Assembly (NCBI GenBank): GCA_038210135.1
Contig: JBBQWZ010000013.1
Location: 1-64,000 of the forward strand
Direction: 5' to 3'
Length of the DNA stretch: 64,000 nucleotides
Source: JBBQWZ01 sp038210135
Lineage (GTDB): Bacteria > Acidobacteriota > Terriglobia > Bryobacterales > Bryobacteraceae
Shown in pieces: positions 40,623-49,552 of this stretch. The position numbers were made by a program, and so were the translations under genes. How positions within the stretch are numbered: the stretch's first letter is position 1; each line of letters begins with the position of its first letter. Under the pieces are notes generated by a model. The model searched no databases and was not told the DNA's origin. It was given only the letters and a program-made list of their open reading frames with translations.

Positions 40623-43289
40623 ATGCGGTGTCTGTATTGCGGAAACGAGTTGCCGGTCTTCAAGAAACTGACCGGCGGCGGAGAGTTCTGCTCGGAAGCC
40701 CACCGGCAGAGCTATCAAGAGGAGTACAACCGCTTGGCGCTCAGTCGGTTGCTCCAAGCTCAGACGCCCGACAACCGTTCGAAATCATCAAAACGCGGCG
40801 GTACCGAAACTCTCGCACCAGTCGTTGCGGAAAAAACCGAGGCGGTGGAGCCGCTAAAGCCTTTGAATGGTGGAGGTTCAGCAAAAGAACACCCCACCAA
40901 CGGAAAACATCATACACCTCCTCCTTTTGAAACCCGCACGGCTGCCCATGCCGTGAATACGCCAGTCGATGAGGCTATCGCGCCCGCCGCCCAGGCCGAC
41001 TTTCTGTGGGAAGTTCCGGATCCTATCTGGTGGGAATCTGCGGATATGCGGCCTGGCGAAGCCGTCTTCTGTGAAATCCAAAACAAACCGGTCCAGCGGG
41101 CCGCCGAAGCAGTAATCGAACTCGCCCCCGCCGAAGACGTGATGGGCGACCTTGCGATGGCGGAGCCCATCAGCTTAACCGCAATGCGGCGAGCGAATTC
41201 GCCTCGCGACTACAAAACGCACTCCCGGGAAACCCGTCTCGAAGTGCGCGAGTTTGGACGAGTGGAGCCCCGAGTGAATGTAGACCTAGGAATTGCGGAA
41301 AGAACAAAATTGTCAACGGCGGTCGCTCCGCGCGACTACGAAATCGATGCCGTGCCGCCCGCCGACTCCGGGCGCTCGACGCCTTGGCACACGCCACCTC
41401 ACTCTTTTCCCGAGGGTTCCGCGGAGATCACGTTTTTCGATACCCTCCGGCTCGAATTTCATACAAGTGGACTGGAAGTGCCGTCCGAAGACGGCGGCGA
41501 AACGCGGATCGTCGAGGTCCCGGCTCCCGCTGTTCTCAGTCGGCTGAGCGAAGCCAACCGCACCAGCGGCGTCAACGACGAAGCGGATCTGCGTTCTTTC
41601 CTGGCTCCACAACCCGCCGAGGCGCCCGACACCGACGTCCACCCGGCCCCCTCCGATGCCCCAGCCGGCCACGAAGAGGAAGTCGCGGCAGATTTCGTTC
41701 TCGCAGCCCCGATTGAGACGGAACAATCCCAAGCCGTCGAATTGGAACCCGTTGCCGTCGAAAGTCACGAGACGGACATCGTGGAAACGCGAGTGGACGT
41801 CGAGGAAGTTGCCGCACCGGAAGTACAGGAAGCGGCCTCCGAAACGGCCATGTCCGAAATTGCAGACGAATCTGTACCGCCGCAAGCTCTCTCCGCAGCA
41901 ACGAGTCCAGAGCTGGAACCGGAACTACCGGCCCAGATTGCGTTAGCCGAGCGTGAAACATTCGAGCCCGAAACAGCCATCCACGAAGTACAGGACCCAC
42001 GGCGTGCCACCACGCCGCTGCCGGTCGATCCTCAAGCGATCGCTCCGTCCGCTGCCGTCTCGCCGACAACGACCAACTGGCTACCCGTCACCAGTTTCAG
42101 AATGCACCTGCCGCGAGTTGCCGGAATCCCGATTCGCCGGATGATGACTTTCGGACCCGCGCCGCACTTGGATGCCACCTTCGTCGCGGATCCCAAGCCG
42201 GAATCGCCTGTCGCCGTGGCGGCGCCGGTGGTTGAGCCATCTCCCGCTGCGGAAGAACCCAAAGCGCAGGCGACTGCGGTACAAACCGTCATCGACCGCC
42301 GCTCGCGCGATACCCGAAACGCCTCGCGAAATCTGAAAATTCGCAATCGCGGACCGCAACCGCCGCCTACCAAAGAGGCCGCGGTGCCACCCCCAGCCGC
42401 CATCCAACCACCTGCGCGCGCTCCCGAAACGCCGACTCTTGAAGCCGCGAAACCCGAAGTCCGGAAAGAAGCAACGCAATCCAAGGATGCGCCGCGCGTA
42501 ACAACCCCGAAGCCAGCCGCTCCGGAGCCGAAGCAAGAAACCAAGCCGGACACCAAATCGAACTTTGAAAAGGCGTCCGCCGAGATCAACCAAGGTCGCG
42601 CTTATGACGATCCCATTCATCTCACCGTCCAGCCTGCCGGCTTTATCGAAGGCCTACCGGGCGTCGTCAAGATCGGGGCGATCGTATTCGTTCTTGCTAT
42701 CGCTGCCGTTGTCGGCTATCTAACCTTGAGCTCGAACGCGAATAAATCGGCCTCTAAACAATCCGGGGTCGAAACCGCGGGACCGGGAATGCTGATCGGC
42801 GAAGGCGGCTGGAGCACAGACTGGACAGGAGAAGCGGCCGGAACCAAACGCTCCCGCCAAATCTCGATCTACCGGCCCTCTCTGAACCTGGCCGACTATC
42901 GCGTCGAACTCCAGGGCCAGATCGAATCGAAGAGTATGGGCATCGTGTATCGCGCCCACAATCCGCAGAACTATTACGTAGTCAAGCTCGAAATCCTCAA
43001 GCCCGGGCTGAATCCACAAGTCGCCCTCGTGCGCTGGACGGTTACCAACGGCGAGGATGGCCCCAAGGCACAAATTCCGCTGCCGATGCCGGTGCGCATC
43101 GACACGCTCTACAAGCTGCGGTTGGACGTCAAGGGCAACACATTTACAACCTACGTCCTCGACCAGAAGGTTGACCAATGGAGCGACGACCGAATCCGAT
43201 CCGGCGGCGTCGGCCTGATTAATGAACGCGGCGACCGGTCGTCGATTAAAGCCGTCATGGTGACGCCCCTCGTCACCAAGACAAAGTAA
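40623..43289 (+). CDS. Large membrane-anchored zinc-ribbon protein with C-terminal sugar-binding-like domain
   Basis: An 888-residue protein of unusual layout. Residues 1-30 hold a C3-C6-C23-H27 zinc-binding pattern (RCLYCGNELPVFKK ... FCSEAHR), as in MYND/FYVE-like or FmdB-type ribbons. Residues 40-670 are low complexity, rich in Pro, Glu, Ala and Val, and probably disordered. A single membrane helix lies at about 681-704 (VVKIGAIVFVLAIAAVVGYL). The C-terminal 160 residues, beginning WSTDWTGE, have the beta-sandwich pattern of concanavalin-like/DUF1080 domains. This puts the ribbon in the cytoplasm and the beta domain outside. It is 33 bases upstream of the TPR gene, ahead of a shared terminator. 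Confidence 0.75.
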   Translation: MRCLYCGNELPVFKKLTGGGEFCSEAHRQSYQEEYNRLALSRLLQAQTPDNRSKSSKRGGTETLAPVVAEKTEAVEPLKPLNGGGSAKEHPTNGKHHTPPPFETRTAAHAVNTPVDEAIAPAAQADFLWEVPDPIWWESADMRPGEAVFCEIQNKPVQRAAEAVIELAPAEDVMGDLAMAEPISLTAMRRANSPRDYKTHSRETRLEVREFGRVEPRVNVDLGIAERTKLSTAVAPRDYEIDAVPPADSGRSTPWHTPPHSFPEGSAEITFFDTLRLEFHTSGLEVPSEDGGETRIVEVPAPAVLSRLSEANRTSGVNDEADLRSFLAPQPAEAPDTDVHPAPSDAPAGHEEEVAADFVLAAPIETEQSQAVELEPVAVESHETDIVETRVDVEEVAAPEVQEAASETAMSEIADESVPPQALSAATSPELEPELPAQIALAERETFEPETAIHEVQDPRRATTPLPVDPQAIAPSAAVSPTTTNWLPVTSFRMHLPRVAGIPIRRMMTFGPAPHLDATFVADPKPESPVAVAAPVVEPSPAAEEPKAQATAVQTVIDRRSRDTRNASRNLKIRNRGPQPPPTKEAAVPPPAAIQPPARAPETPTLEAAKPEVRKEATQSKDAPRVTTPKPAAPEPKQETKPDTKSNFEKASAEINQGRAYDDPIHLTVQPAGFIEGLPGVVKIGAIVFVLAIAAVVGYLTLSSNANKSASKQSGVETAGPGMLIGEGGWSTDWTGEAAGTKRSRQISIYRPSLNLADYRVELQGQIESKSMGIVYRAHNPQNYYVVKLEILKPGLNPQVALVRWTVTNGEDGPKAQIPLPMPVRIDTLYKLRLDVKGNTFTTYVLDQKVDQWSDDRIRSGGVGLINERGDRSSIKAVMVTPLVTKTK

Positions 43290-43322
43290 GAACGCAGAAA
43301 ACCAGATTTGGAGAACAGGTCC

Positions 43323-44993
43323 ATGTCAGAGATCCCGAAGCAAGACGAGAATTGGGTTTTTTTCGTCGATGAGGCGCTCATCGAGAAACTGATGGGCGGC
43401 GACAAGGTGGACGACCCAACCGCCAAGAAGCGCCCCGCGTCCTCCAGCAGCTTTAGCAAGGCAGTCGCGCTTTGCAACGAAGGCAAGCACGCCGCCGCGC
43501 TCAAGGAACTCGAAGCTGGTGTCGCCCACGGCGAGAACCTGCCCGAACTCTATGCCGGCATGGGTCACCTGCATTTTGAATTGCAGCAATTTGAAGATGC
43601 GCAACGTTGCTATTCGAAGCTAATCGAATTGGAACCCGCCCACCGGACAGCCCAATACAATCTTGGTCTCAGCCTGGAGCGTCTCGGCCGCTTTGAAGAA
43701 GCCGCGGCCGCCTTTGAGAAGGCACTGACTGAAGATAAGGATCGCTGGCAGGCTCACCTCGGTCTCGGCGTCTGCCGCTTACACCTCAACCAACCGGACA
43801 CGGCCATCGAGAGTTTCCAACAGGTCCTGCAACAGGATCCGAATCACGACAAAGCTCTCTTTGGCAAAGCTGTCGCCCTGCAACTCGCGCAAAAACTCGA
43901 CGAAGCCGCCGACCTGTACCGCAAGCTGCTTCCAGGCAATACCAACTCGCCGGAATTGCTCATCAATATGATTGCGCTCAGCATCGCCCGGAAAGAGGAT
44001 TCAAAGGTCCGAGATTACTCCGAACGGCTGCTGAAAATCCGTCCCCAATCGCGCGCCGCCTATGAGGGGCTGGCGACCTCGGCTCTCTCCCGCGGCGACT
44101 TCCAGGCTGCCGCCCAACATTGCGCGCAATTGGTCAAAATCGCTCCGGACTCGTTCGAGGGCTGGTTCAACCTCGGCGTCGCCTATCAGAAGATCTCCCG
44201 CTGGGATCCAGCCGCCGAAGCCTATCAGAAGGCCGGCAAGCTGCGGTCCGACGCGCCGGACGTGTGGGCCAATCTCGGTGGTGTTCATGCCGAGCGCGGT
44301 GACAACGCCGCGGCTCTCGCCGCGTATACGCAGGCCGCCGAAGCGTTGCCTGAATCTCCCGGATTGCTTTGGAACCTGGCCCTTTTGGCGCTCCGCGACG
44401 GCCGCGATTCCGACGCCGAACAACACCTCGCCAAACTGGTTGCCATTCAACCGGATTGGGAAGACGCCGCGTTCCGTCTCGGATTTCTCCTCTTCTCACG
44501 CGGCGAATACGCTGGTGCGGCAGACGCCTTTGAAGCTTGCCTCAAGAAAAACAAAGACTGGCCCGAAGCTCTCCTGAATCTCGGCCTGTCCTACTGGCGC
44601 TTCGAAGATCTCGATTCCGCTGAAGAATCTCTGCAAAAAGTGCTCGTACTCCAACCCAAGAGCACGGAAGCCATGTCCGCCCTTGAAGCCATCGCGATGG
44701 AGCGCAATGACGTCGCGAAGGCTTGGGATTGGCAGACGAAGCTGGTCGCCCTCGAAGCCCAATCGCCGGAGCTTTCCTACAACCTCGGTCTGGCGTTCGA
44801 TGCCAGCGGCAAACGCGAAGAAGCGGCTCTCTGCTACGAACAGACTCTCGCGAAGGAACCCGCCTTCGCCGAGGCCATGCTCAATCTCGGGCACGCCTTG
44901 AAGGCGGCTGGAAAAGACGAAGAAGCCCGCACGTTTTGGGCTCGCGCCGTCGAAATCAGGCCGGATTTCGCCGCCGAATATTTTCACGCCTAA
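43323..44993 (+). CDS. TPR-repeat scaffold protein
   Basis: A 556-residue soluble protein made of about 14 tetratricopeptide repeats (typical lines AQYNLGLSLERLGRFEEAAAAFEKAL and WFNLGVAYQKISRWDPAAEAY, read in 34-residue periods). A short charged N-terminal extension (MSEIPKQDENWVFFVDE) precedes them. It would act as a protein-interaction scaffold. The start is the ATG at 43323; an upstream in-frame TTG is unlikely. It lies 33 bases after the large membrane zinc-ribbon gene and is followed by a clear intrinsic terminator, so the two form one transcription unit. No signal peptide is visible. Confidence 0.85.
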   Translation: MSEIPKQDENWVFFVDEALIEKLMGGDKVDDPTAKKRPASSSSFSKAVALCNEGKHAAALKELEAGVAHGENLPELYAGMGHLHFELQQFEDAQRCYSKLIELEPAHRTAQYNLGLSLERLGRFEEAAAAFEKALTEDKDRWQAHLGLGVCRLHLNQPDTAIESFQQVLQQDPNHDKALFGKAVALQLAQKLDEAADLYRKLLPGNTNSPELLINMIALSIARKEDSKVRDYSERLLKIRPQSRAAYEGLATSALSRGDFQAAAQHCAQLVKIAPDSFEGWFNLGVAYQKISRWDPAAEAYQKAGKLRSDAPDVWANLGGVHAERGDNAAALAAYTQAAEALPESPGLLWNLALLALRDGRDSDAEQHLAKLVAIQPDWEDAAFRLGFLLFSRGEYAGAADAFEACLKKNKDWPEALLNLGLSYWRFEDLDSAEESLQKVLVLQPKSTEAMSALEAIAMERNDVAKAWDWQTKLVALEAQSPELSYNLGLAFDASGKREEAALCYEQTLAKEPAFAEAMLNLGHALKAAGKDEEARTFWARAVEIRPDFAAEYFHA

Positions 44994-45010
44994 GTCTAAC
45001 CGCGATTCCT

Positions 45011-45048
45011 AAAAGGCGCCCACGGGATACCCCCCGTAGGCGCCTTTT
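45011..45048 (+). terminator. Rho-independent terminator after the TPR gene
   Basis: A ten-base outer stem AAAAGGCGCC (45011-45020) pairs with GGCGCCTTTT (45039-45048), with an inner five-base stem ACGGG/CCCGT. A run of six T (45045-45050) follows at the end. It starts 18 bases after the TPR stop codon. Confidence 0.92.
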
Positions 45049-45133
45049 TTATTTCACGGTGTATTCCGGGCCTACCAGGTCTAGAGGCAAATCGTATCTG
45101 TCGAATTTGTGGGGCGAGTCGATGGTTGCTTAA

Positions 45134-45147
45134 CCCCCAAATGGGGG
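45134..45147. promoter_or_regulatory. Inverted repeat upstream of the sigma-54 activator gene
   Basis: CCCCC-AAAT-GGGGG, a perfect five-base inverted repeat with a four-base centre, about 60 bases before the ATG at 45206. It may be an operator or self-regulatory site; no promoter consensus is convincing beside it. Confidence 0.35.
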
Positions 45148-45205
45148 CAAAAATTTGGCGAAGCGATGAAATCTCGCCGGACCCTCAAGGAACAACACCA
45201 ATTCC

Positions 45206-46570
45206 ATGCGAATCCTCTGGATTTGTTCGACCCATCCGAATGATGCGGAAGACAACCTCCTGCTGGCCCTCAGCGGCATGAAAGTGCAAGTCGCACGGCA
45301 CTTACCCGAAGCGCGAGCGCTGTTGAACGGAGCCGGATGCAGCTGGGATGCCGCCATCGCCAATCTGCCCATCGACGGATACACCCCCGGCGAAGTGATC
45401 GAAGAAATCGGACGCCTCCGGAAAGGGCTTCCCGTCCTGATTCGCGACTCCCGATCCGATCTTGCCGAGGCGGTCCGGTGTACCAAGCTCGGCGTCTTTC
45501 ACTACTTCGATGACGTCGCACAGCCAAAGGACATCCTTGATGTCCTGCACCTCGCCAAGCACTCCACCGCCCGCCGCTCTGCGGATTCCGAACCGTGGCG
45601 CAGTCTTCTCGTGGGAGTAAGCCGCCCCATGCAGGAACTCGCCGAGCGGATCCGCCTGGTGGCGTCCCGCCGCTCGACCATCCTTATTACCGGCGAAACC
45701 GGCACGGGCAAAGACCTCGCCGCGCGCGCCATCCACATGGCCAGCACCCGCTGCCAGCAGCCCCTGGTCACCGTGAATTGCAGCGCTCTGCCGGAAAACC
45801 TCCTCGAAGCGGAGCTGTTCGGTCACGTTCGCGGTGCCTTCACCGGCGCCATTCAGAACCGCGTCGGGCGCTTCGAACAGGCGCATCGCGGGACCATTTT
45901 CTTGGACGAGATCGCGGATATGCCGCTCGACACGCAAACCAAGTTGCTCCGCGTCCTGCAGGAGCGCGAATTCCAGCGCTTGGGTAGCTCGGAAACGATC
46001 AAAGTGGACGTGCGCGTCATCGCTGCTTGTAATATCAACCTGCTCGACCGCCTCCGCCAAGGCCGCTTTCGCGAAGATCTCTACTATCGCCTCAACGTCA
46101 TCCCGATCGAGATTTGCCCTCTCCGCGAGCGGCCGTCGGACATCCCGCTGCTGGTCGAACATTTTGTCGAGAAGATCTGCCGTCAGGAAGGCATCCCCAA
46201 CCGCCGCGTTGCGCTCGAAACGATGGCTCGCCTCTCGGCGTATCATTGGCCCGGCAACGTCCGCCAATTGGAGAATGCCATCGAAATGGCCGTCGCCCTG
46301 TGCGGCGACAGAGAATTGCTTGTGCCTTCCGATTTTCCTCTTGCCGCTTCCGGAACTCGGCCCGTGGACCTGCCCGTGAACGGACCGTTCCTCGCCCTTC
46401 CGGATGCCGGTCTCGATTTTGAGTACACTGTCGGCGCCATCGCACGCAGCATTCTTGAGCAGGCGCTATCAAGAACTGGCGGAAACAAGAAAGCAGCCGC
46501 CGACATGCTCCACTTGAAGCGCACCACGTTGTCCGCCAAGCTGCGCGCCTTTGAAGCCGTCAGCGTATGA
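45206..46570 (+). CDS. Sigma-54-dependent activator with degenerate receiver
   Basis: A 454-residue NtrC-like regulator. Residues 1-120 are a receiver-like fold whose key residues are changed: the acidic pair at the start of strand 1 is lost and the phosphoacceptor position holds Asn53. The AAA+ domain is intact, with Walker A GETGTGKD (163-170), the sigma-54 contact loop GAFTGA (210-215), Walker B GTIFLDEIADMP and the arginine-finger region REDLYYRLNVIPI. A C-terminal Fis-type HTH (SRTGGNKKAAADMLHLKRTTLSAKLR, shown in parts) ends the protein. It should activate sigma-54 promoters, controlled by something other than phosphorylation. No kinase is adjacent. Confidence 0.9.
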   Translation: MRILWICSTHPNDAEDNLLLALSGMKVQVARHLPEARALLNGAGCSWDAAIANLPIDGYTPGEVIEEIGRLRKGLPVLIRDSRSDLAEAVRCTKLGVFHYFDDVAQPKDILDVLHLAKHSTARRSADSEPWRSLLVGVSRPMQELAERIRLVASRRSTILITGETGTGKDLAARAIHMASTRCQQPLVTVNCSALPENLLEAELFGHVRGAFTGAIQNRVGRFEQAHRGTIFLDEIADMPLDTQTKLLRVLQEREFQRLGSSETIKVDVRVIAACNINLLDRLRQGRFREDLYYRLNVIPIEICPLRERPSDIPLLVEHFVEKICRQEGIPNRRVALETMARLSAYHWPGNVRQLENAIEMAVALCGDRELLVPSDFPLAASGTRPVDLPVNGPFLALPDAGLDFEYTVGAIARSILEQALSRTGGNKKAAADMLHLKRTTLSAKLRAFEAVSV

Positions 46571-46617
46571 CTTGCCCGCGCAACTCGCAAATATATCGCC
46601 GAATCGCCGACACCCGC

Positions 46618-48054
46618 CTAACGCGTCAGCGGATCTTCCACCGACGGCGGAGTCGCCTCCAGCAGGCGGCCCAATTCCGGCTCCAACTGCCCCAGCTTCT
46701 CCTTCATCTCCCATGCGACCTGCCGATAGCTGAAGTGCCCCTTCACCCCGCTGCGCAGCCGCGAGATGTAATGCGCCTCGGCGAAATCCATCTTGAACAG
46801 GAATCGCGATCGCGCGCCGAACGGCAGCAGGTATTGACCGGCGGGAGCGGGCAACGAATCGACCAGCGCGAGCGTATCCCGCATCAGGTTCCCGTACCAG
46901 TCCGCGTCCCCCGATTCCCGCAGCGCCTCCGGCGTGTCGAAGCCGAAGTGCCCGCTGTACGCCTGGCGGAATTGATGACACCGCCGGTGCCGGTGCAAAT
47001 CCCGATACGCTCCAATATCCATCACGATATCGAAAGAATACGGAGCGCCCCGGAATCCGCGCAGCAACTCATCCCGCCGTTCACGAGACCGCAGCGCGAC
47101 GTCGATTACCTCGTTGCGCCGCTCGGCGGACCAGCCGGCGACCAGTTCATACAGTTCGCGGAAACTCCAGTTGGTAGCCGGAAACAGCAGGGTCGCCACT
47201 ACGTCCGAATGCGTATCGGCTGGCTTCAGCACGTCCACCATCGTGGCTTCGCCACCCACTTTCGCGGGCAAATTTCCGCTCGCCCACGCCACCAGGTCGG
47301 CATGCGAAGCGGCGGCATGTTGGTCGGCATCGACATACTTCGCGAGCGTCGGAGCGACCGGCTCGGCGGCATCCGCCTCGCTCCAGGCACACGCCGGAGG
47401 CTCCGAACAGGCCTGCGCCATCTCGCCGCCAAGCTCTCGCAACTCGAGATACTGGCTGGCCTTCAACCGTCGGATCTGGCGTTCGAGCGTTCGGATACTG
47501 GTCACCTGCCCAACCCCGGTCGGAATCCCGAAAAACAAAACGTACCGCGCGACATCGAATGCCCGCGCTCCAATGTTCCGTTGATAGGCGTCGAGCTTCA
47601 TGTCCGCAGGCTTCGGCAGCCGTTCCTCGAGATGCTCGATCATCTTCGCGTGAATCTTCCCGTAGGCTTCGAGCAGCCGCGCGCCCGCTGCCTGGTAACG
47701 CTCGGCGTCGGATCCGGTGAGCTCGGGTGGAGTGACAAAGCCGGACTTCGAAAAGTCCTGATAGCGCGACGACCGCGCCTGTCCGTCCCATAGCACCTCG
47801 TCTTCGACTTCTGTCGCCGCCAACTCCGAAATGCCCTCAAAACACAGCGTCACGTGCCCCAAATCGGCGATCGACGCGTGTCCGTATTGAAAATAAAAAC
47901 TGTCGAGAAACTTCCGCGAATCGTGCGTTCGGACCCAGTCAATCGACTGCGCAATCGAGTCCGGCGAGCGGCTGTAACGAGCTAACGCGTAGGCCGCTTT
48001 TTCCGGCGGCATGGGAGAAACGGCAAGAACGCGCGCGGCTTTCGGTGCTGACAA
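46618..48054 (-). CDS. thyX: Tandem-domain FAD-dependent thymidylate synthase (ThyX-like)
   Basis: A 478-residue protein that reads as two ThyX-like halves. The N-terminal half has YGHASIADLGHVTLCFEG (N-terminal ThyX fold), ARSSRYQDF (the Ser-x-Arg-Tyr end of the ThyX motif) and a second conserved helix ending QYLELRELGGEM. The C-terminal half has DLHRHRRCHQ (the RHR part of the ThyX motif) and YISRLRSGVKGHFSYRQVAWEM. Typical ThyX is about 220-260 residues, so this is duplicated or fused. It likely makes dTMP with FAD, though the split motif makes activity uncertain. It is divergent from dut. Confidence 0.75.
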   Translation of the reverse strand: MSAPKAARVLAVSPMPPEKAAYALARYSRSPDSIAQSIDWVRTHDSRKFLDSFYFQYGHASIADLGHVTLCFEGISELAATEVEDEVLWDGQARSSRYQDFSKSGFVTPPELTGSDAERYQAAGARLLEAYGKIHAKMIEHLEERLPKPADMKLDAYQRNIGARAFDVARYVLFFGIPTGVGQVTSIRTLERQIRRLKASQYLELRELGGEMAQACSEPPACAWSEADAAEPVAPTLAKYVDADQHAAASHADLVAWASGNLPAKVGGEATMVDVLKPADTHSDVVATLLFPATNWSFRELYELVAGWSAERRNEVIDVALRSRERRDELLRGFRGAPYSFDIVMDIGAYRDLHRHRRCHQFRQAYSGHFGFDTPEALRESGDADWYGNLMRDTLALVDSLPAPAGQYLLPFGARSRFLFKMDFAEAHYISRLRSGVKGHFSYRQVAWEMKEKLGQLEPELGRLLEATPPSVEDPLTR

Positions 48055-48080
48055 GAGGCTATGATAGCGGATTCACTCCC

Positions 48081-48515
48081 ATGCAAATTCGCATCAAGAA
48101 ACTCTCCCCCGCCGCCTTCCTGCCCGCCTACGCACACGGTCCGCACGAGGACGCCGGCATGGACCTTCGCGCCGCCGAAGCCGCGGTCCTAAAACCCGGC
48201 GTGCCACAAGCCGTTCCCACCGCGCTCGCCATCGAACTTCCCCCGGGCTTCGAGGCGCAGATCCGCCCCCGCAGCGGCCTCGCGCTCAAGAATGCGATCA
48301 CTGTGCCCAACAGTCCCGCGACCATCGATCCCGGCTATCGCGGCGAAATCAAAGTGATTCTGTTGAACTTGGGCCGCGAGGATTTTGCCATCGCCGCCGG
48401 GGACCGAATCGCGCAAATGGTCATCGCGCGCTATGAAGCAATCGAGTGGATCGAAAGTGAACTCAGCGATTCAATCCGCGGGGAAAAAGGTTTTGGCTCG
48501 ACCGGAATCGCCTAG
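48081..48515 (+). CDS. dut: dUTP diphosphatase
   Basis: A 144-residue trimeric dUTPase. Motifs in order: DAGMDLRA (motif 1), IRPRSGLALKN (motif 2), GTIDPGYRGEIKV-like TIDPGYRGEIKVIL (motif 3), DRIAQMVI (motif 4) and the flexible GEKGFGSTG end (motif 5). It converts dUTP to dUMP, the ThyX substrate, so dut and thyX face each other on related metabolism with 26 bases between their starts. The start at 48081 gives the family's MQIRIKKL; an in-frame codon at 48045 is unsupported. Confidence 0.96.
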   Translation: MQIRIKKLSPAAFLPAYAHGPHEDAGMDLRAAEAAVLKPGVPQAVPTALAIELPPGFEAQIRPRSGLALKNAITVPNSPATIDPGYRGEIKVILLNLGREDFAIAAGDRIAQMVIARYEAIEWIESELSDSIRGEKGFGSTGIA

Positions 48516-48517
48516 TC

Positions 48518-48946
48518 TTACTTTTTCGCGTTCGCCATCTCGCGATAAATTGCGTCCAGGATTCCATTAATAAAGGAAACTGACTCGTCGCCTGAAAATT
48601 GACGCGCCAATTCCAGCGCCTCATCGATCACCACCGGCGGCGGAGTTCCGCCCTTGGTCATCTCATACACCGCGAGCCGCAAAATATTGCGATCCACCGT
48701 CGCCATGCGCTCAATTCGCCAATGATCGGATTTTTGGGAAATCTGCTCGTCGATGGCGTCGGCCTGCGCCGCCGTGCCCTTTGCCAGAGTTTCCATGAAC
48801 GGATCGCCCAGCGGCGGCTCCGGATTCTCTTCCGAATGCAGGGTCTCATACAGCGCGTCCACCGCTTCCTGAATCGGCTGCTGCCGCATGTCCCATTGAT
48901 AGAGGACCTGCAAAGCGCGTTGCCGGGAACGATGGCGGGCGGGCAT
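48518..48946 (-). CDS. nusB: Transcription antitermination factor NusB
   Basis: A 142-residue NusB: RHRSRQRALQVLYQWDMRQ at the start, the ERMATVDRNILRLAVYEM block and GTPPPVVIDEALELARQFSGDESVSFINGILD, shown in parts. It binds boxA RNA with NusE (S10) in rRNA antitermination. It starts four bases after the ribH stop, the arrangement seen in many bacteria, so the pair is cotranscribed. The gene end lies two bases from the convergent dut end. Confidence 0.96.
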   Translation of the reverse strand: MPARHRSRQRALQVLYQWDMRQQPIQEAVDALYETLHSEENPEPPLGDPFMETLAKGTAAQADAIDEQISQKSDHWRIERMATVDRNILRLAVYEMTKGGTPPPVVIDEALELARQFSGDESVSFINGILDAIYREMANAKK

Positions 48947-48950
48947 TCGC

Positions 48951-49451
48951 TTACGCTCCGCCGCGCAGGCGCTTCAACAACATCGCCATTTCAATCGCCG
49001 TATTCGCCGCGTCGAAACCTTTGTTCATCGTCAAGTCACCGAACCCGGAATCCGTTACCGACCCGCCCGCGCGATCGACGGCTTGCTGCATCGTCTCCGT
49101 CGTCAAAACGCCAAACGCCACCGGTTTGCCGGTTTCGAGCGACACCTGCTGGATCCCTCGCGCGGCTTCTCCCGCTACATAATCGAAGTGCGGCGTATCC
49201 CCCCGGACCACCGCGCCCAGCGCAACCACCGCATCGCAATTCGCAGCCAGCGCCTTCGCCGCGAGCGCCAATTCAAACGCCCCCGGAACGCGCACTACTT
49301 CGATGGATCCCTCATCCGCGCCCGCCTGCCGTAGCGCTTCGAGCGCGCCCGCCAGCAGCTTATCCGTGATTTCGCTATTAAAACGCGCCGCTACAACACC
49401 GACCCGCAGTCCGCGCGCATCCAAACTCCAGGTTAATTTATCGCCAGACAT
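48951..49451 (-). CDS. ribH: 6,7-dimethyl-8-ribityllumazine synthase
   Basis: A 166-residue lumazine synthase. It contains VGVVAARFNSEITDKLLAGAL (substrate-binding Phe region), the VPGAFELALAAK block, AVVALGAVVRGDTPHFDYV with the active-site His, and FGVLTTETMQQAVDRAGG, each part of the family pattern. It condenses the ribitylamino pyrimidine with dihydroxybutanone phosphate in riboflavin synthesis. The start at 49451 (MSGDKLTW) is set by family length; upstream in-frame codons would reach the lepA leader. It leads into nusB. No other rib genes or FMN riboswitch are present here. Confidence 0.95.
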   Translation of the reverse strand: MSGDKLTWSLDARGLRVGVVAARFNSEITDKLLAGALEALRQAGADEGSIEVVRVPGAFELALAAKALAANCDAVVALGAVVRGDTPHFDYVAGEAARGIQQVSLETGKPVAFGVLTTETMQQAVDRAGGSVTDSGFGDLTMNKGFDAANTAIEMAMLLKRLRGGA

Positions 49452-49552
49452 GTCGTTGTTTCGGCGGGCCTTTTTGATCAAAAACCCGCGGTAGCTTGGG
49501 GGTTTGATGTGCTTCCGTGGGATACTGGAAGTTCCCAGCAACATCATACCGC

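Noticed and set aside
46567..47793. A 408-residue plus-strand open frame over thyX
   Set aside because: Antisense of the ThyX-like protein and rich in Arg/Gln; no homologous pattern.
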